NCBI GenBank assembly: GCA_021737875.1
Contig: JAIPDD010000007.1
Location: forward strand, 1 to 40,159
Length of the DNA: 40,159 bases
From: Sulfuritalea sp.
GTDB lineage: Bacteria > Pseudomonadota > Gammaproteobacteria > Burkholderiales > Burkholderiaceae_C
Direction: 5' to 3'
The notes beneath the pieces are model-generated. The model was not told the origin of the DNA. It did no database searches and saw only the letters and a program-made list of their open reading frames with translations. The translations under genes and the position numbers were made by a program. Numbering within the stretch: position 1 is the first letter of the stretch; each line of letters begins with the position of its first letter. This document shows positions 6,589-16,287 of the stretch, piece after piece.

Positions 6589-9500
6589 ATGTTTATTCAC
6601 CTGCGCATCCACACAGAGTTTTCAGTTGTTGACGGGACCAACCGCATCGATGATTTGGTTGGATTGGCTGCCCAAGACCAGCAACCCGCTTTGGCGATCA
6701 CCGACCTGAACAACCTGTTTGGCGCCATCAAGTTTTACAAAGAAAGCCGCGATAACGGCGTCAAGCCCATCTTGGGTGCTGAAGTGATTTTGGAGGGCTT
6801 GGGTGCCGATGTCCAAGCCGTCTCGCGGATGGTCTTGTTGGTCCAAAACAAACAAGGCTACTTGAACTTGTCAGAGCTGCTGGCGCGCTCCTACACGCAA
6901 AACACCGGTAAAGCCCAGGTGGTTGCTAAGTTGGAATGGCTGCAAGAACTAAGCGAAGGTTTGATTGCCCTCTCAGGCGCACAAGCCGGCCCCGTTGGGC
7001 AAGCCTTGGTCCAAGGCGACACCGAGCGTGCGCACGAATGGGCATTGCAGCTGTCAGGGATTTTTACGCACCGCTTTTATTTGGAAGTTCAACGCGCTGG
7101 GCGCTTGGACGACGAAGCCCACGTTGCGTCCTGTGTCGCTTTGGCAGCACGCATGCATTTGCCCGTGGTCGCGACGCATCCGGTTCAGTTTTCACACGCC
7201 GATGACTTTGAGGCGCATGAGGCACGGGTCTGTATTTCTGATGGAGAGTTGTTAAGCAACCCCAAACGGGTACGCCGTTTTACGCGCGAACAGTATTTCA
7301 AAACCAGCGCGCAGATGGAGGCATTGTTTGCGGATATCCCCTCCGCCCTTGCCAACACCCAAGAAATTGCCAAGCGCTGCAACCTCAGTTTGGTATTAGG
7401 CAAACCCCAGCTGCCCGAGTTCCCCACACCCTTGGTTGACGGCGTTCGCATGAGCCCGGAAGACTATTTTCGCTACGCTTCCCACGAAGGTCTCCAAGAG
7501 CGCATGCTGCACTTGTACCCGCAAGAAGAAGAGCGGCAAGCGCAGATGCCAATCTATTTGGAGCGTCTGGAGTTTGAGCTCACCACCATTGTGAATATGG
7601 GCTTTCCGGGTTACTTCTTGATCGTGGGCGATTTCATTAACTGGGCCAAAAACAATGGCTGTCCGGTCGGCCCTGGGCGGGGTTCAGGCGCGGGCTCGCT
7701 GGTGGCGTATGCCTTGAAAATTACCGACCTGGACCCGCTGCAATACAAGCTGCTGTTTGAGCGTTTCTTGAATCCGGAGCGGGTGTCTATGCCTGACTTC
7801 GATATTGATTTTTGCCAAGGCAATCGCGACCGGGTGATTGACTACGTCAAAGAAAAATACGGCAAAGCCGCGGTCAGCCAGATCGTGACTTTTGGAACCA
7901 TGGCTGCCCGCGCTGCGATTCGTGACGTTGGGCGGGTACTTGACTTTAGCTATCCGTTTTGCGACGGTATCAGCAAGCTCATTCCCAATAAACCTGGAAC
8001 GTCTGTGTCCTTGCAACTGCCACCGGCGGATAGAAAAAAAGACGATAAAACGGTCTACGCCACCGAAGCCGAACCCCTCTTGGCAGAACGCGAGGCCAAA
8101 GAAGAAGATGTGAAAACCCTGCTGGAGTTGGCCCGTAAATTAGAGGGCATGACCCGTAATGTAGGAATGCATGCGGGCGGTGTGCTGATTGCGCCAGGCA
8201 AGCTGACCGACTTTTGCCCGCTGTACCAACAGCCTGGCAGCGAATCGGCGGTGAGTCAATACGACAAAGATGACGTAGAAGCCATTGGCTTGGTGAAGTT
8301 TGACTTCTTAGGCTTGGCCACGCTGACGATTTTAGAAATCGCGCGAGAGTTCATCAGCACACGCCACGCCGGCCAAGAGCACTTTGCGTTTGAGAACCTG
8401 CCACTCAATGACCCGGAGGTGTACCGCCTTTTTTCTGAAGGTAAAACCGAAGCGGTTTTTCAGTTTGAAAGCCGCGGAATGCAAGGCATGTTGCGCGATG
8501 CCAAGCCCACGCGCCTTGAAGATCTGATTGCGCTCAACGCTTTGTACCGTCCTGGCCCCATGGATTTGATTCCGAGTTTTGTAGCGCGTAAACATGGGCG
8601 CGAAGAGATTGAATACCCGCACCCCTTGGTGGCCGAGATGCTGTCGGAGACCTACGGCATCATGGTCTACCAAGAGCAGGTCATGCAAACCGCGCAGATT
8701 TTGGGCGGCTATTCCTTGGGCGGCGCAGACATGTTGCGCCGCGCGATGGGCAAGAAAAAAGCCGAAGAAATGGCCGAGCACCGGGCGATTTTCCGCGCCG
8801 GCGCGGCCAAGAACAACATCACCGAAGCCAAAGCCGACGAAGTGTTTGACCTGATGGAGAAATTTGCGGGCTACGGATTTAACAAATCCCACGCTGCTGC
8901 TTATTCGCTCTTGGCCTACCACACCGCGTGGATCAAGGTCCACTACACGGCCGAATTCTTTTGCGCCAATATGACGGTGGAGATGGACGACACCGACAAG
9001 CTCAAGATCTTGTTTGGTGACGCTGAGAAGTTTGGGATTCACTTTGAGCCGCCCAATGTCAACCGCGGTGTCTACCGGTTCGAGCCGATTTCCAACCAGC
9101 ACATTCGTTATGGCTTGGGTGCGATCAAGGGCACCGGCCAGCAAGCCATCGAGGCCATTATTGCGGCCCGCGAAGGGCGCGGCCCCACCGAGGAGGCCGG
9201 CCCCTTTACCAGCTTGTTTGACTTTTGCCGCCGGGTTGAGCGTTCGCGCATGAACAAGCGCTGCTTAGAGGCATTGATCAAGTCCGGTGCGTTTGAGACC
9301 TTGGAACTCAACCGGGCCGCGTTGCTGGCCTCTGTAGACCGCGCTTTTGATTTTTCAGCCGCTGCCAGTGCCAACGAAAATCAAGTCGGCTTGTTTGATA
9401 TGGGCGGGCCCGATGACCACGGCTCCAGCACCCAAGAGCCTGAGCTGGTCAGTGCTTTGCCTTGGGGCGTGAAAGAGCGCTTGACCCAAGAAAAGATGGC

Positions 9501-10158
9501 TGTCGGGTTTTATCTCTCCGGCCATTTGTTCGATGAAGTGGCTTTAGAGGTTCGCCGCTTTGCCAAGCGCCCGATTGAAGAGTTATTGGAAACCCGGGAG
9601 CCGCAATTGCTCGCAGGTATCGTGACCGATTTTCGAGTGATCAATGGACAACGTGGCAAGCTCGCGTTGTTCAAGCTCGATGACAAGTCGGCAACGATTG
9701 AGGCCCGTGCAGATGAAGCCTTGCTCAATGCACATAAAAACCTCCTCAAAGAAGATGCTTTGATTATTGCGATGGGCAAAGCCCAGCCTGATCGATTCTC
9801 GGGCGGAATGCAGTTCACGATCACCCAATTGTGGGACCTCGAGCAAGCGCGTTGCCGGTTTGGAAAATTCCTGCGAGTCACAATCAAACCCGATGCCCAC
9901 ACCGCAGGCCCCGATATTGCCCAGTTGCTGCGCGAGTTTCCGGCGCAACGCGAAATGACTGAGCAGGGCGAATTGGTGCGCGGGTTGTTGGTACGTTTTG
10001 CCGTGGAGTTGCCCCCTGATATATCGATGGCGCCACAGGAAGGGGCGGTGGCCGAAGTTCAGTTGCACGACAACGCCCGTTTTTACCCCAGCGATGCGGC
10101 TCTGGCCCGCTGGCGTTCCCAAGCTGAGCAGGGCCAAGCGGTGATTGCTTACGATTGA
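6589..10158 (+). CDS. dnaE: DNA polymerase III subunit alpha
   Basis: The product is 1189 aa, the usual size of DnaE1. It is the replicative polymerase subunit that extends DNA in the holoenzyme core. Order: an N-terminal PHP domain ([20 protein letters not shown]), then the pol-III-type palm with [16 protein letters not shown] and the catalytic aspartates in PDFDIDF (about residues 403 and 405). The fingers region, with MVYQEQVMQ and [15 protein letters not shown], follows. A C-terminal OB fold ([19 protein letters not shown]) ends the protein. The ORF track begins at a GTG at 6568. The ATG at 6589 gives the family-typical start [11 protein letters not shown], and the -10 element lies between the two, so 6589 is preferred. 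No Shine-Dalgarno is present. The gene is divergent from trhO. The function is essentially certain; the exact start is moderately certain. Confidence 0.97.
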   Translation: MFIHLRIHTEFSVVDGTNRIDDLVGLAAQDQQPALAITDLNNLFGAIKFYKESRDNGVKPILGAEVILEGLGADVQAVSRMVLLVQNKQGYLNLSELLARSYTQNTGKAQVVAKLEWLQELSEGLIALSGAQAGPVGQALVQGDTERAHEWALQLSGIFTHRFYLEVQRAGRLDDEAHVASCVALAARMHLPVVATHPVQFSHADDFEAHEARVCISDGELLSNPKRVRRFTREQYFKTSAQMEALFADIPSALANTQEIAKRCNLSLVLGKPQLPEFPTPLVDGVRMSPEDYFRYASHEGLQERMLHLYPQEEERQAQMPIYLERLEFELTTIVNMGFPGYFLIVGDFINWAKNNGCPVGPGRGSGAGSLVAYALKITDLDPLQYKLLFERFLNPERVSMPDFDIDFCQGNRDRVIDYVKEKYGKAAVSQIVTFGTMAARAAIRDVGRVLDFSYPFCDGISKLIPNKPGTSVSLQLPPADRKKDDKTVYATEAEPLLAEREAKEEDVKTLLELARKLEGMTRNVGMHAGGVLIAPGKLTDFCPLYQQPGSESAVSQYDKDDVEAIGLVKFDFLGLATLTILEIAREFISTRHAGQEHFAFENLPLNDPEVYRLFSEGKTEAVFQFESRGMQGMLRDAKPTRLEDLIALNALYRPGPMDLIPSFVARKHGREEIEYPHPLVAEMLSETYGIMVYQEQVMQTAQILGGYSLGGADMLRRAMGKKKAEEMAEHRAIFRAGAAKNNITEAKADEVFDLMEKFAGYGFNKSHAAAYSLLAYHTAWIKVHYTAEFFCANMTVEMDDTDKLKILFGDAEKFGIHFEPPNVNRGVYRFEPISNQHIRYGLGAIKGTGQQAIEAIIAAREGRGPTEEAGPFTSLFDFCRRVERSRMNKRCLEALIKSGAFETLELNRAALLASVDRAFDFSAAASANENQVGLFDMGGPDDHGSSTQEPELVSALPWGVKERLTQEKMAVGFYLSGHLFDEVALEVRRFAKRPIEELLETREPQLLAGIVTDFRVINGQRGKLALFKLDDKSATIEARADEALLNAHKNLLKEDALIIAMGKAQPDRFSGGMQFTITQLWDLEQARCRFGKFLRVTIKPDAHTAGPDIAQLLREFPAQREMTEQGELVRGLLVRFAVELPPDISMAPQEGAVAEVQLHDNARFYPSDAALARWRSQAEQGQAVIAYD

Positions 10159-10239
10159 GACTTTGCCAAACGCGAATAGCCGCCTGGGTTGAAGCAAATT
10201 CACCAATATAGGGTTTTTGCTAGGGCGAAGGCAGGAAAA

Positions 10240-10251
10240 ATTGTATACAGT
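10240..10251. promoter_or_regulatory. TGTATACA-type palindrome, candidate GntR/FadR-family operator
   Basis: ATTGTATACAGT contains the perfect 8-bp palindrome TGTATACA with near-symmetric flanks, 35 bp before the start codon of the ABC importer operon. Sites of the form TTGTATACAA are known operators of FadR-type GntR regulators. The site overlaps a possible -35 (TTGTAT, 10241-10246) followed after 18 bp by TATTAA (10265-10270), a position that would suit repression. No gntR gene is adjacent. Confidence 0.5.
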
Positions 10252-10285
10252 TGCTCGGTTTAATTATTAAATTATTGGAGTTTTT

Positions 10286-11320
10286 ATGATTTATCGCCGT
10301 TTGTTTAAATCAGGTGCTGCTCTCGCTGTGACCTTGGTTGCATGCTCATCGTGGGCGCAATTGACGCCCATTAAGTTCCAATTGGACTGGCGATTTGAAG
10401 GGCCTGCGGCCATGTTTTTGGTACCTGTTGCAAAAGGCTATTTCAAAGACGCAAAGGTGGATGTCACAGTGGATGCCGGAAATGGTTCTGGCGGGGCTGT
10501 CACACGCGTAGCTTCCGGTTCTTACGATATGGGCTTTGCAGATTTGGCCGCGCTCATGGAGTTTCATGCCAACAACCCTGACGCACCGAATAAACCCGTT
10601 GCAGTGATGATGGTGTACAACAACACGCCTGCATCGGTGATGGCATTGAAAAAATCCGGCATTAAAAAACCGACCGATCTATCGGGTAAAAAATTAGGCG
10701 CCCCCGTTTTTGATGCGGGTCGGCGCGCATTCCCCATTTTCGCCAAAGCCAACAACGTAGATAACGTGGCTTGGACCGCCATGGACCCACCGCTGCGTGA
10801 AACCATGTTGGTTCGTGGAGATGTCGATGCCATTACGGGCTTTACCTTCACCTCCTTGCTCAATATTGAAGCGCGTGGGGTGAAGACTGACGATGTGGTG
10901 GTGTTGCCTTACGCGGATTTTGGAGTCAAGCTATACGGCAACGCCATCATCGTTTCGCCAAAATTGATCAAAGAAAATCCAGCGGCGATCAAAGCCTTTT
11001 TATTGGCATTCTCTAAAGGAATGAAGGATGTCATCGCCAATCCTGCGGCCTCCATCGAAACGGTGAAAGCACGTGACGGCATCATCAATAGCGCCTTAGA
11101 AACGCGCCGTCTCCAATTGGCAATTGACACAGTGATAAACAGCCCAGATGCACGCGCTGAAGGCTTTGGTCAAGTGAAAGGCCCACGCCTATCGTTGATG
11201 GCTTCTCAGGTGTCAGATGCTTTCAGTACCAAAACGCGGGTTAAAGCAGATGAAATTTGGAATGGTTCTTTCTTGCCTTCGGCCAAAGACCTTGACGTTC
11301 TCCCTAAGAATAAAAAATAA
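10286..11320 (+). CDS. ABC importer substrate-binding protein (NMT1/SsuA-like)
   Basis: The product is a 344-aa periplasmic binding protein. A signal peptide (MIYRRLFKSGAALAVTLVAC, cleavage after SWA or SWAQ near residue 24) precedes a mature chain beginning near LTPIKFQLDW. The motifs FEGPAAMFLVPVAKGYF and SGSYDMGFADLAALMEF are typical of the NMT1/THI5-like family, whose members bind sulfonates, nitrate, thiamine precursors, pyrimidines and others. The start is the ATG at 10286 with TTGGAG upstream. It is first in an operon with an ATPase and a permease and carries its own leader with a GntR-type palindrome. No catabolic gene is attached, so the ligand remains unidentified. Family and role are certain; specificity is not. 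Confidence 0.92.
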   Translation: MIYRRLFKSGAALAVTLVACSSWAQLTPIKFQLDWRFEGPAAMFLVPVAKGYFKDAKVDVTVDAGNGSGGAVTRVASGSYDMGFADLAALMEFHANNPDAPNKPVAVMMVYNNTPASVMALKKSGIKKPTDLSGKKLGAPVFDAGRRAFPIFAKANNVDNVAWTAMDPPLRETMLVRGDVDAITGFTFTSLLNIEARGVKTDDVVVLPYADFGVKLYGNAIIVSPKLIKENPAAIKAFLLAFSKGMKDVIANPAASIETVKARDGIINSALETRRLQLAIDTVINSPDARAEGFGQVKGPRLSLMASQVSDAFSTKTRVKADEIWNGSFLPSAKDLDVLPKNKK

Positions 11321-11340
11321 CCCCCCACTGATTGCTTAGG

Positions 11341-12177
11341 ATGACCGATTCTTCTGATAACTTCGTTGAGTTTCAAAACGTTTGGCTTGCTTACAACGAG
11401 GAGTTGCTTCAGCAAAACATGTATGCGGTTGAGGAAATCAACCTTCAAGTCAAGCAAGGCGAGTTCATCGCAATTGTGGGTCCTTCAGGCTGCGGAAAAT
11501 CTACCTTTATGAAGCTGACCACTGGGTTGAAAAAACCCAGTAAAGGTACCATCACCGTGGACGGACAAGCTGTTACAGGTCCGTTGAAAATTAGTGGCAT
11601 GGCTTTTCAAGCGCCTTCGCTTTTACCTTGGCGAACAACGCTGGATAACGTATTGCTTCCTTTGGAAATCGTCGAACCGTTTCGATCGCATTTCAAAGCA
11701 AAAAAGGCCGAGTACGAAGCGGGTGCCATCAAACTTTTGGCTGCGGTGGGTTTGGCAGGGTATGAGCGAAAGTTTCCTTGGGAGCTCTCAGGTGGAATGC
11801 AGCAGCGCGCCAGTATTTGCCGCGCTTTAATCCATGAACCCAAGATGCTTTTGCTCGATGAGCCCTTTGGCGCTTTGGACGCTTTTACAAGGGAAGAGCT
11901 TTGGTGTACCTTGCGTGACTTATGGACTGAGCAGCGGTTTAACGTGATTTTGGTCACCCATGATTTGCGCGAGTCGGTATTTTTGGCCGATACCGTGTAT
12001 GTGATGTCTAAAAGCCCGGGGCGATTCGTTGTTAAGCGCGATATTGACTTGCCCCGCCCCCGTGAGCTGGATGTGACCTACACACCAGAATTTAGCCATA
12101 TCGTTCAAGAATTGCGTGGCCATATAGGCGCAATTCGCACCACGACAGCGCCTACACCTTCCAAATCATCGATATGA
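11341..12177 (+). CDS. ABC importer ATP-binding protein (SsuB/TauB-like)
   Basis: The product is a 278-aa nucleotide-binding subunit. Walker A GPSGCGKST lies near residues 48-56, the Q-loop is in MAFQAPSLLPWRTTLDN, the signature is LSGGMQQRASICRAL, Walker B is MLLLDEPFGALD and the switch His is in VTHDLRESVFLAD. Sequence around the Q-loop is the SsuB/TauB/ThiZ pattern that pairs with NMT1-type binding proteins. It energises import through the permease encoded immediately downstream. The ORF track includes a few extra codons from a TTG at 11332. The ATG at 11341 is chosen although no clear Shine-Dalgarno is visible for either. It begins 20 bp after the binding protein stop, and its own stop overlaps the permease ATG (ATGA). 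Confidence 0.93.
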   Translation: MTDSSDNFVEFQNVWLAYNEELLQQNMYAVEEINLQVKQGEFIAIVGPSGCGKSTFMKLTTGLKKPSKGTITVDGQAVTGPLKISGMAFQAPSLLPWRTTLDNVLLPLEIVEPFRSHFKAKKAEYEAGAIKLLAAVGLAGYERKFPWELSGGMQQRASICRALIHEPKMLLLDEPFGALDAFTREELWCTLRDLWTEQRFNVILVTHDLRESVFLADTVYVMSKSPGRFVVKRDIDLPRPRELDVTYTPEFSHIVQELRGHIGAIRTTTAPTPSKSSI

Positions 12178-12941
12178 AACAACAACAATTAGAACGCTGG
12201 TCGCCTTGGGTTTTGCTCATTGTCACCTTGGGTTTTTGGCAGGCAGTTTGTTACTTTTTCAATGTCTCAGAATTTATTTTTCCTAGCCCCCTGAGAATTT
12301 GGCAGCAAACGGTGGAATACCGCGATGTGATCGCAGGCCATGCATGGCGTACTTTTTGGGTCACGATGGTGGGATTTGGAATTGCGATCGTGGTGGGTGT
12401 TTTGCTGGGTTTTGTCATTGGCAGTTCGCGCTTGGCATACGCTGCCGTCTACCCCCTCATGACCGGTTTTAACGCGCTTCCCAAAGCAGCTTTTGTCCCG
12501 ATTTTGGTGGTGTGGTTTGGTATTGGGGCTGGGCCCGCCATCTTGACCGCATTTCTAATTAGCTTCTTTCCCATCATGGTCAACATTGCAACAGGCCTTG
12601 CAACCCTCGAGCCCGAGTTGGAGGATGTGTTGCGCGTCTTGGGCGCAAAGCGCTGGGATGTTTTAGTAAAGGTAGGCTTGCCCCGCTCTATGCCTTATTT
12701 TTACGGCTCATTGAAGGTCGCCATTACATTGGCATTCGTGGGGACCACGGTGTCAGAGATGACCGCTGCCAATGAAGGCATTGGTTATTTATTGATTTCA
12801 GCTGGCTCTGCGATGCAGATGGGTTTGGCCTTTGCTGGGCTAGTTGTCGTGGGTGCAATGGCCATGGTGATGTATGAACTCTTTAGCCTGATTGAAAAGC
12901 ACACCACAGCCTGGGCGCACCGAGGTTCTCAAGCGCATTAA
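12174..12941 (+). CDS. ABC importer permease (SsuC/TauC-like)
   Basis: The product is a 255-aa inner-membrane permease of the BPD_transp_1 superfamily with about six hydrophobic helices. The EAA-type cytoplasmic loop that docks the ATPase appears as LRVLGAKRWDVLVKVGLPRSMPYF near residues 153-176 (E/L..A....G motif). The NALPKAAFVPILVVWFGIG stretch is typical of sulfonate/nitrate/pyrimidine permeases of this subfamily. The ATG at 12174 overlaps the ATPase stop, so the two subunits are translationally coupled. It completes a three-gene importer; a homodimer of this permease is expected. It ends 62 bp from the convergent tolA gene. Substrate unknown. Confidence 0.93.
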   Translation: MKQQQLERWSPWVLLIVTLGFWQAVCYFFNVSEFIFPSPLRIWQQTVEYRDVIAGHAWRTFWVTMVGFGIAIVVGVLLGFVIGSSRLAYAAVYPLMTGFNALPKAAFVPILVVWFGIGAGPAILTAFLISFFPIMVNIATGLATLEPELEDVLRVLGAKRWDVLVKVGLPRSMPYFYGSLKVAITLAFVGTTVSEMTAANEGIGYLLISAGSAMQMGLAFAGLVVVGAMAMVMYELFSLIEKHTTAWAHRGSQAH

Positions 12942-12948
12942 ACGGGTT

Positions 12949-12974
12949 TTCGCCCATGGGATTGCATAGGCGAA
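12949..12974. terminator. Weak hairpin between convergent importer and tolA genes
   Basis: TTCGCC (12949-12954) pairs with GGCGAA (12969-12974), with a further ATG/CAT pairing inside and a GGATTG loop. It lies midway in the 62-bp convergent gap where both transcripts should end. Neither strand has a U-run after it, so it is at best a weak or factor-assisted bidirectional terminator. Confidence 0.35.
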
Positions 12975-13003
12975 TTCCCATACAAGCAGCCTAAAGTAAG
13001 GGC

Positions 13004-13888
13004 TTAACGCGCTTTGGGTTCAAGCGCAATGGTGATAGGTGAAGGCACGCGTCCATTGTCATCGCGCGGCAAGCGGTTGGTTTTGTAAATCGCATTGAGT
13101 GCTACTTCATCCCAATAGCTGTCGCCACTTTTTTTACGAAGTTTAACGCTCAAAATGGTGCCACTCGCATCGCTGTAAACATCGTATTCGACCGATGGGT
13201 TGCCCGCTATTTCTTTGCTTTGGGTGATGTTGGGGCGAATAGCAGCCACAATTTTCCCGCCGTAATTGGCACCGGGCCCCGAACTCTGGGCTGCATTGCC
13301 CGTGGCGGTAGGTTCGCCATTTCCGGCAGCGCTGCCTGCTAAACGCAGCGCGCGTTCTTTGGCTTCTTTGAGGCGCGCTGCGCTTTTCTTTTCTTCTGCT
13401 TTAGCCAGGGCCTCGGCTTTTTGTTTCTCCGCTTGATTTTCTTTGCGTTGGCTCGCTTTGAGTTTCTCTGCTTTGGCGCTATCTTCCTTGCGCTTGTCTG
13501 CTTTTAATTTTTCTTCTTTGTTTTTGCGCTCTTTCTCTAAGCGGTCCTGCTCTTTATCTTTCTCGCGCTGGGCTTTTTTTTGGGCTAGAACGATATCTGC
13601 GTTGGACTTCGCCTCAGGAGGTGCAGGAGGGGCGACCTCGGGTTTTTTAGTCAGAGCTTGTGGTGTTTCTACTTCGGGTGGCAGTACAGGCTCAGGCGGG
13701 GCGGCTTCGACGGGAAGGGCAGACCACAGTTCGGCTTGAAAGCTGGCGGGCTCCAACGCCGTTTGGCGCCATTGCACGCCCAAAGAAAGCGCTATGACTA
13801 AAAAGGCATGCGCGATAAAGGCAAGGGTGACGGCCCGACCCAAACCGGGGACGGGCGGCGGTGTAAATTCTTTGTAGGCCAGAGCCAT
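13004..13888 (-). CDS. tolA: TolA, cell-envelope integrity protein
   Basis: The product is 294 aa with the classical three-part TolA plan. An inner-membrane anchor (about residues 19-38, TLAFIAHAFLVIALSLGV) is followed by a proline-rich segment. Residues ~100-190 form a long Lys/Glu/Ala-rich helical stalk. The C-terminal periplasmic domain has SVEYDVYSDASGTILSVKL and SYWDEVALNAIYKTNRLP. TolA transmits proton-motive energy from TolQR to the outer membrane (Tol-Pal), supporting envelope constriction at division. It follows tolR by 7 bp. tolB and pal, often directly downstream, are not in this position; the next gene is convergent. The stalk is shorter than in E. coli TolA. Confidence 0.92.
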   Translation of the reverse strand: MALAYKEFTPPPVPGLGRAVTLAFIAHAFLVIALSLGVQWRQTALEPASFQAELWSALPVEAAPPEPVLPPEVETPQALTKKPEVAPPAPPEAKSNADIVLAQKKAQREKDKEQDRLEKERKNKEEKLKADKRKEDSAKAEKLKASQRKENQAEKQKAEALAKAEEKKSAARLKEAKERALRLAGSAAGNGEPTATGNAAQSSGPGANYGGKIVAAIRPNITQSKEIAGNPSVEYDVYSDASGTILSVKLRKKSGDSYWDEVALNAIYKTNRLPRDDNGRVPSPITIALEPKAR

Positions 13889-13895
13889 GCTTGAA

Positions 13896-14333
13896 TTAAT
13901 TCACCAATTGAACCGACAAACCCACGCGGGCAATTCCTGCGCGTTGCAAGGTGTCCATGACTTTGACCACGCTTTCGTACTTGACCGATTTGTCAGCGCT
14001 GATCACCACAGCGCTGTTCGAACCCTCAGCGCCAGCGCTGGATTTTTTTTGCGCTTGCTGTACTTGTTCGGCCAAACTTGCCAGCGTTACGGCTGTGGTG
14101 TTTTCCTTAACCTTCATTTCTAAGGCGTCATTCTTTCCGAGGATGATTTGAATGACGACATCGGGTTGCTTCGCTGCCTTGCCGATGCTGGGCAAATCAA
14201 TCATGCTGGGGCTTATCAAGGGCGCGGTGACCATGAAAATGATCAAAAGCACGAGCATCACGTCAATGAACGGAACCATATTGGGCTCGCTGATGGTGCG
14301 CCGACCGCGGCCACGGGAACTTACAGCAGGCAT
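13896..14333 (-). CDS. tolR: TolR, biopolymer transport protein (ExbD/TolR family)
   Basis: The product is 145 aa with one N-terminal membrane helix and a periplasmic domain. The motif NMVPFIDVMLVLLIIFMV contains the conserved intramembrane aspartate (D24) that is part of the proton path. The C-terminal VGLSVQLVN tail and the central VVISADKSVKYESVV segment match the ExbD/TolR fold. It works with TolQ as the proton-driven motor of the Tol-Pal system. Position between tolQ and tolA, with gaps of 34 and 7 bp, distinguishes it from ExbD. Confidence in the Tol assignment comes from the TolA neighbour as much as from TolR itself. Confidence 0.93.
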   Translation of the reverse strand: MPAVSSRGRGRRTISEPNMVPFIDVMLVLLIIFMVTAPLISPSMIDLPSIGKAAKQPDVVIQIILGKNDALEMKVKENTTAVTLASLAEQVQQAQKKSSAGAEGSNSAVVISADKSVKYESVVKVMDTLQRAGIARVGLSVQLVN

Positions 14334-14367
14334 AGTTCAGTCCTTTGCAACAAAGTAGCGTTGGCCA

Positions 14368-15066
14368 TTAGCGCGGTGCGGCGGGATTGACTTGGGCGCT
14401 GACGTTGCGCTGCAAGATGTTAGAAAACTCTTCGATGAAGGTTTCTTGCTGAATCGATATGCGGTCAATTTCTCGCGCAAAGCGGTTGTACGCAATGACT
14501 GCAGGAATCGCTGCGAAAAGCCCAATGGCAGTGGCTACCAAGGCCTCTGCAATGCCCGGGGCAACGGTGGCGAGGGTGACTTGTTGCAGCGACGCCAAGC
14601 CGGTGAACGCATGCATGATGCCCCAGACCGTTCCAAATAATCCGACATAGGGCGACACGGAGCCGACCGATGCGAGAAAAGAGAGGTTGCTCTCAACCAC
14701 ATCCATCTCGCGTTGAAAGCTGGCGCGCATAGCGCGGCGCGCGCCGTCCATCATCATGCCCACATCGGTCACTCGGCGCTCCCGTAGTTTTTGAAACTCT
14801 CGCATGCCACTTGCAAAAATGCGTTCCATCGGCCCAGAATTTTGCGCCTTGGCGGCTGCGGAACTGAGCAATTCATTGAGGCTGGCCCCCGACCAAAACT
14901 CCTTCTCGAAACTTTCGTTTTGGGTTTTCACCCGTGCGATGGCAAACAATTTTCGAAAGATGGCAGACCAGCTGGCAATCGATACGATCATCAAAAGCAG
15001 CATGACCACTTGGACCACGAAGCTGGCGTGCAAAACGAGTTGAAGGATGTCGAGATCTTGGTTCAT
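14368..15066 (-). CDS. tolQ: TolQ, proton channel component of Tol-Pal
   Basis: The product is 232 aa with three membrane helices: one near residues 12-34, and two in the C-terminal half around SVSPYVGLFGTVWGIMHAF and VATAIGLFAAIPAVIAYN. These are the signature MotA/TolQ/ExbB segments. It forms the channel around TolR. The ATG at 15066 is 23 bp after the stop of the aminotransferase gene, so the tol genes appear to be transcribed from further upstream, with nusB and riboflavin genes in the same direction. The ybgC thioesterase gene usual before tolQ in gammaproteobacteria is absent here. Confidence 0.94.
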   Translation of the reverse strand: MNQDLDILQLVLHASFVVQVVMLLLMIVSIASWSAIFRKLFAIARVKTQNESFEKEFWSGASLNELLSSAAAKAQNSGPMERIFASGMREFQKLRERRVTDVGMMMDGARRAMRASFQREMDVVESNLSFLASVGSVSPYVGLFGTVWGIMHAFTGLASLQQVTLATVAPGIAEALVATAIGLFAAIPAVIAYNRFAREIDRISIQQETFIEEFSNILQRNVSAQVNPAAPR

Positions 15067-15089
15067 AGTGAGACTCAGTGGGTAAGGGC

Positions 15090-16274
15090 TTAGGCCAGTA
15101 AGCGTTGTAGGCGGTTCACAGCAGTATGCAATTGTTCCATTGAGCTGGCGGTAGAAAAGCGAACAAATTGCGATGCCATAGCGTGCCCAAAGTCACGTCC
15201 CGGGGTGATCGCTACATGGGCTTGTTCCATCACAGCAAAGGAAAAATCCCAGCTGCCTTGGAGGCCTAGCTTGGCGCAGGCTTGGGAGCAATCGGCCCAC
15301 GCGTAAAACGCCCCGTCGGGGATGACAGGAACATCCAGCCCTAACTTGTTCAGGGCGGGTACAAAGAAGTCACGGCGCGCTTTGAACTCTTCACGGCGCG
15401 CCTCGTACAGTGCGATGCTTTCTGCGTCAAAGCAGGCCAGCGCCGCGTGCTGGGCAATCGTACTGGGGCAAATAAACAGGTTTTGCGCAAGGCGCTCTAT
15501 GACAGGTACCAAGGACTCCGGCACCACCATCCATCCCAAGCGCCAGCCCGTCATATTGAAGTACTTGCTAAAGCTGTTGATGCTGATCACTGCATCGTCG
15601 ATGGCCAAGGCGGTTTGGCCAAAATGCGCATCAAAACTCAGGGGCAGGTAAATTTCATCCACCATGGTGATCCCGCCTTGGGATTGGACGAATTGGTGAA
15701 TTTGGCGCAACTCGGCTGGATCGATCGAGCTTCCTGTGGGATTCGAAGGCGACGCAAGCAAAACGCCGCGCGATTTTGGCCCCCAGGCGTCGCGTATTTG
15801 CTGCGCACTGGGTTGAAAACGGGTCTGGGCTGTTGTGGGAAGGAGGATGGCTTGGCCTTCTGCTGCGCTCACAAAGTGGCGGTTGCAGGGGTAGCTCGGG
15901 TCGGGCATAAGGATTTCGTCGCCCGCTTCAATCAAGGCCAAACAGGCCAATTGCAAAGCGGCTGACGCCCCAGCTGTGACGACAATGCGACCAGCTGGAA
16001 TGTACAGCCCAAAACGGGTTTGGTACCAGTCGCTGATTCGCTCGCGCAATGCGGGCAAACCTGTGGCGGGGGTGTACTGGCTCAGGCCTTTGGAGATCGC
16101 CCTTTGTGCGGCCTCTTGAACCAGCGGTGGCGCTGTGAAGTCGGGCTCGCCGATATTGAGAAAAACCATGGGCGCATTGGTGTGCTCAAGCGATTGGGCC
16201 AGTTTGGCGGCAGCCTTGGCCACCTCCATCACGTAAAACGGTTCAATTTTTTCAGCGCGGCTTGAGATTTTCAT
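15090..16274 (-). CDS. Class I/II pyridoxal-phosphate aminotransferase
   Basis: The product is 394 aa, a fold-type I PLP enzyme of the aspartate/alanine aminotransferase group. Visible landmarks: the N-terminal NIGEPDFTAPPLV, the cofactor-contacting TAGASAALQLA, SPSNPTGSSI (the Asn that contacts the PLP ring oxygen), and SINSFSKYFNMTGWRLGWM, which holds the Schiff-base lysine. The conserved arginine that binds the substrate carboxylate is in the C-terminal QFVRFSTA. It transfers an amino group between an amino acid and a 2-oxo acid in the cytosol; the preferred substrates cannot be told from sequence. It lies 13 bp after nusB and 23 bp before tolQ on the same strand. Confidence 0.9.
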   Translation of the reverse strand: MKISSRAEKIEPFYVMEVAKAAAKLAQSLEHTNAPMVFLNIGEPDFTAPPLVQEAAQRAISKGLSQYTPATGLPALRERISDWYQTRFGLYIPAGRIVVTAGASAALQLACLALIEAGDEILMPDPSYPCNRHFVSAAEGQAILLPTTAQTRFQPSAQQIRDAWGPKSRGVLLASPSNPTGSSIDPAELRQIHQFVQSQGGITMVDEIYLPLSFDAHFGQTALAIDDAVISINSFSKYFNMTGWRLGWMVVPESLVPVIERLAQNLFICPSTIAQHAALACFDAESIALYEARREEFKARRDFFVPALNKLGLDVPVIPDGAFYAWADCSQACAKLGLQGSWDFSFAVMEQAHVAITPGRDFGHAMASQFVRFSTASSMEQLHTAVNRLQRLLA

Positions 16275-16287
16275 GGCCAGGGGCGCC

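Noticed and set aside
8332-9144. 270-aa minus-strand ORF inside dnaE
   Set aside because: It is antisense to conserved DnaE polymerase sequence and resembles no known protein; a codon-bias shadow.
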